Both the position numbers and the translations under genes were made by a program. The notes below the pieces were generated by a model. That model saw nothing but the letters and a program-made list of their open reading frames with translations, had not been told where the DNA came from and did no database searches. 64,000 nucleotides of DNA from Miniphocaeibacter massiliensis (GTDB lineage Bacteria > Bacillota > Clostridia > Tissierellales > Peptoniphilaceae), in the NCBI RefSeq assembly GCF_900232905.1, contig NZ_OCTQ01000001.1, positions 708,216-772,215 of the forward strand, in the 5' to 3' direction. Of this stretch, positions 61,687-64,000 are shown piece after piece (the stretch's first letter is position 1; every line of letters begins with the position of its first letter).

Positions 61687-61749
61687 AGAATAATACTATC
61701 AAAAAACAAGAGCAATGAACAAGCTCTTGTTTTTTGATAGTATTATTCT
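61687..61749 (-). terminator. Exceptional 27-bp perfect inverted repeat, likely terminator
   Basis: Arms 61687-61713 and 61723-61749 are perfect complements over 27 bp around a 9-nt loop. The core ACAAGAGC / GCTCTTGT followed by TTTTTT is a standard terminator for the epimerase transcript; the remaining 13 pairs continue beyond the T run (through TGATAGTATTATTCT), which a terminator does not need. Confidence 0.85.
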
Positions 61750-61788
61750 ATTATTTATTAATTTATAATTTCATTTATAAATACAACC

Positions 61789-62520
61789 TTAGCTAATAGT
61801 ATTTTTATATTCCCAGTTTAAAGCTATCTTAAATTCAATTTCTTCTTTAGATTTTAAATTATATGGTTTATTTTTATATCCAGTTTTAAAACTAGTACCA
61901 TTATAAGTTGGCTCCACGCATACGTAGTCACCTAAGAAATCTGACCATATTACATAAGTAGTAAAATCTTCTGAAGTATAGGAAAATTTAAATTTTTCTG
62001 TTTCAAATTCTATATAATTTTTTTCTATAAACACAGATTTTTCTAGCTCTTCTTTAGAATATTTTCTATCTTCAACCAATAAAAAATTATCTTTACTTGA
62101 AAAATAAGGATGAAATCCTGGTGCAATAAAAATATCTTTATTTCCTTGATTAGAAAATTTCAATTTCATAATAAATTGATTATTTTCTAGTTTATACGAT
62201 AGATATGTATCTAGCTTTTTATAATCTCCAATACCTCTAACATATAAGTTAATTTCTTCTTTATTTTTGAAATCAACTTTCCATTCAAGATCTCTACCAT
62301 AACCATGATTGTTTAAATTTGTAATTTCATCAACTCCAAAGTTAGGAATGCACGAAAAATTACCACCCCTAATTTTTTTCATTCCCTTTTTTTCTATTAA
62401 TGAAATAGGGTATAAAATATTCTCTCCATTATAATTTAAAGAGTTTATCATCCCGCCTTTGGGACTCACTTCCATAAAAGTTTCTGTTTCATCGTAATTT
62501 TTATAAATTATTTTATGCAT
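61789..62520 (-). CDS. Aldose 1-epimerase-like protein
   Basis: 243 residues of the galactose mutarotase superfamily. Blocks include GGMINSLNYNGENILYPIS near 22, GGNFSCIPNFGVDEI near 52, NHGYGRDLEWKV near 71 and APGFHPYFSSKD near 132, the last with the expected catalytic-type His. Acts on hexose or hexose-6-phosphate anomers. Overlaps the ATP-cone gene by 8 bp. Confidence 0.8.
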   Translation of the reverse strand: MHKIIYKNYDETETFMEVSPKGGMINSLNYNGENILYPISLIEKKGMKKIRGGNFSCIPNFGVDEITNLNNHGYGRDLEWKVDFKNKEEINLYVRGIGDYKKLDTYLSYKLENNQFIMKLKFSNQGNKDIFIAPGFHPYFSSKDNFLLVEDRKYSKEELEKSVFIEKNYIEFETEKFKFSYTSEDFTTYVIWSDFLGDYVCVEPTYNGTSFKTGYKNKPYNLKSKEEIEFKIALNWEYKNTIS

Positions 62521-62905
62521 TATATAAATTTACAACTCTAGTTCTTCCATTTTCTTCTAAATACTTTGCAATTAATTTCCTTATCTCATTAGTAGAAATT
62601 ACACATCTGTTTAATTGTTTCATACTATTTTCTAAATATTTTATAGCTAAGTATATTTCTGATTCTGTCATACAATGCTGTCCTTTGTATGTTATATTTG
62701 CTAGTGAATAATAAACTTTCTCCGGATCAAATTCTTCTATTATTCCCCTATTTTTTAAAACATATATTTTGTCAGAATTTTTATACTTTTCTCCTAAAAC
62801 TTCCATTGATAAACCATTTATAAATTTAACTAATTCTTCTGTTGAATAATTTTGTTCTTTTGAATACTCAATAATGTCATTTAAAATACGTTCTCTTTCC
62901 ACCAT
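62513..62905 (-). CDS. Free-standing ATP-cone domain protein
   Basis: 130 residues. The ATP-cone (PF03477-like) opens with KIYVLKNRGIIEEFDPEKVYYSLANI near 46-71 and runs to RKLIAKYLEENG near 108; the N-terminal 40 residues are helical. ATP-cones normally regulate ribonucleotide reductases or form part of NrdR, but here no zinc finger or reductase is attached. The ATG at 62905 is chosen because AGGAG lies seven bases upstream; the ATG at 62911 touches that site. Co-transcribed with the epimerase gene. Confidence 0.75.
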   Translation of the reverse strand: MVERERILNDIIEYSKEQNYSTEELVKFINGLSMEVLGEKYKNSDKIYVLKNRGIIEEFDPEKVYYSLANITYKGQHCMTESEIYLAIKYLENSMKQLNRCVISTNEIRKLIAKYLEENGRTRVVNLYNA

Positions 62906-62945
62906 AATCATCTCCTAGATATCGTTTTCATTAAATTTCATTTGA

Positions 62946-62967
62946 AGAGCAAGGAATTCCTTGCTCT
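62946..62967. repeat. 22-bp perfect palindrome after tuf
   Basis: AGAGCAAGGAATTCCTTGCTCT. On the minus strand it follows tuf by 23 bp but lacks a T run (TCAAATGAAA follows), so it is a weak or Rho-type terminator, an RNA 3' stabiliser or a protein site. Confidence 0.7.
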
Positions 62968-62990
62968 CCAAATTTACAAGCATTTACAGA

Positions 62991-64000
62991 TTAAGCTATA
63001 ACTTTAGTTACAACTCCTGCTCCTACTGTTCTTCCACCTTCTCTTATTGAGAATTTTTGTCCTTCTTCTAAGGCAATTGGTGTAATTAATTCTATTATGA
63101 ATTTTGCATTATCTCCTGGCATTACCATTTCTACGCCTTCTTCTAATGCTATGTTTCCTGTTACGTCTGTTGTTGTAAAGAAGAATTGTGGTCTGTATCC
63201 TGAGAAGAATGGTGTATGTCTTCCACCTTCGTCTTTTGTTAATACATATACTTCTGATTCGAATTTTGTATGAGGTTGTATTGTTCCAGGTGCTGCTAAT
63301 ACTTGTCCTCTTTGGATTTCTTCTCTTTGTACTCCTCTTAATAACGCTCCTATGTTATCTCCTGCTTGTGCTTGGTCTAACATTTTTTTGAACATTTCTA
63401 CTCCTGTTACTACTACTGTTCTTTTTTCGTCTGTTAAACCTATTATTTCTACGTTATCTCCTACTTTTACTACTCCTCTTTCTACTCTACCAGTTGCTAC
63501 TGTTCCTCTTCCTGTTATTGAGAAGATGTCTTCTACTGGCATTAAGAATGGATGATCTATGTCTCTTACTGGCTCTGGAATGTATGCATCTACTTCTTCC
63601 ATTAATTTTACGATTTTGTCTCCCCATTCTCCGTCTGGATCTTCTAATGCTTTTAATGCTGATCCTACTACGATTGGTGCGTCGTCTCCGTCAAAATCAT
63701 ATTCGCTTAGTAAGTCTCTTACTTCCATTTCTACTAATTCGATTAGTTCTGGATCGTCTACTTGGTCTTCTTTGTTTAAGAATACTACTATTTTTGGTAC
63801 TCCTACTTGTCTTGCTAATAGGATATGCTCTCTTGTTTGTGGCATTGGACCATCTGCTGCTGATACTACTAAGATTGCTCCGTCCATTTGTGCTGCTCCT
63901 GTGATCATGTTTTTAACATAATCGGCATGGCCTGGACAGTCTACGTGTGCGTAATGTCTATTTGGTGTTTCATATTCTACGTGAGATGTTGAGATTGTTA
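62991..64000 (-). CDS. tuf: Elongation factor Tu (5' end outside the window)
   Basis: The last 336 or so codons of EF-Tu; the frame stays open to the window edge. Visible: [23 protein letters not shown] (G3) at the edge, [14 protein letters not shown] (G4), [10 protein letters not shown] (G5), then domain 2 ([19 protein letters not shown]) and domain 3 ([30 protein letters not shown]). It carries aminoacyl-tRNA to the ribosome. The G4 sequence is NKED rather than the usual NKCD, which is common in Firmicutes-related lineages. Not next to rpmG or the str operon. Confidence 0.97.
   Translation of the reverse strand, partial: TISTSHVEYETPNRHYAHVDCPGHADYVKNMITGAAQMDGAILVVSAADGPMPQTREHILLARQVGVPKIVVFLNKEDQVDDPELIELVEMEVRDLLSEYDFDGDDAPIVVGSALKALEDPDGEWGDKIVKLMEEVDAYIPEPVRDIDHPFLMPVEDIFSITGRGTVATGRVERGVVKVGDNVEIIGLTDEKRTVVVTGVEMFKKMLDQAQAGDNIGALLRGVQREEIQRGQVLAAPGTIQPHTKFESEVYVLTKDEGGRHTPFFSGYRPQFFFTTTDVTGNIALEEGVEMVMPGDNAKFIIELITPIALEEGQKFSIREGGRTVGAGVVTKVIA

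Noticed and set aside
63494..63904. 136-codon leucine-rich open frame opposite tuf
   Set aside because: Shadow of the highly codon-biased tuf gene; no start signal and improbable protein.

Overview
The window is a 64-kb piece of a very AT-rich (low-GC) Gram-positive-type chromosome. Almost all genes lie on the minus strand. Gene order is that of an anaerobic Firmicute: ylxM-ffh-rpsP-khpA-rimM-trmD-rplS, tmk-darA-holB-ricT, rpmG-secE-nusG-rplK-rplA, gdpP-rplI-dnaB-dnaD-dnaI. Class Tissierellia (for example a Parvimonas/Peptoniphilus relative) is my inference from base composition and gene content; I could not test it. Strong Shine-Dalgarno sites (GGAGG), U-tract hairpin terminators and TTGACA-N17-TATAAT promoters are easy to find.

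Layout from the left. 1-6 kb: a gene leaving the window, a uridine phosphorylase, an acyl-ACP thioesterase, the HerA-NurA DNA-processing pair, RsmI and a TrmN6-like methyltransferase. 6-12.6 kb: a pyridoxal-type kinase, a 55-residue ferredoxin (7047-7214), the ricT-holB-darA2-darA-tmk operon with two tandem c-di-AMP receptor paralogues, then the L1/L11/NusG/SecE/L33 operon, which lacks L10 and L7/L12. 13-18 kb: a two-component system and an ABC transporter whose ATPase carries an in-frame stop at codon 9; near-identical terminators lie at both ends. 18-22.4 kb: an acidic CD1247-type protein, EF-P, a MogA-like protein, GNAT, GrpB, YraN, RNase HII and RbgA.

22.5-25.7 kb: an accessory block wedged between rbgA and rplS, two genes that are often close neighbours in Firmicutes. 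It holds an Ltp-repeat lipoprotein, a DUF1361 membrane protein, a secreted matrixin-like metalloprotease and a lipoprotein. 25.7-29.6 kb: rplS to ylxM. 29.8-36.6 kb: an ATP-grasp ligase and a purine operon (two divergent adenine deaminases and an NCS2 permease) behind a ~180-nt leader. That leader contains a perfect 17-bp direct repeat, each copy able to form a small hairpin, and is the best candidate here for an undescribed regulatory RNA. 36.7-42.3 kb: gpsA and a four-carbon sugar-acid operon (DeoR regulator, DUF1537 kinase, PdxA2-type dehydrogenase, GntP permease), expected to yield DHAP.

42.6-46.5 kb: a siderophore ABC importer. 47-49.8 kb: an EamA exporter with a TTG start, a DUF5714 protein, two acetyltransferases and tRNA-Ser(CGA). 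49.9-53.9 kb: a second sugar-acid module (GntR regulator, IlvD/Edd dehydratase, GntP permease) with two matching palindromic operators flanking its promoter. 53.9-61.7 kb: NnrE, DnaI, DnaD, a GNAT, DnaB, L9, GdpP and a DUF2232 protein. 61.7-64 kb: a 27-bp perfect inverted repeat, an aldose-epimerase-like protein, a free-standing ATP-cone protein, and tuf running off the right edge. The c-di-AMP theme recurs, with a degrading enzyme (GdpP) and two receptors. No CRISPR array, transposase, prophage or rRNA gene is visible.
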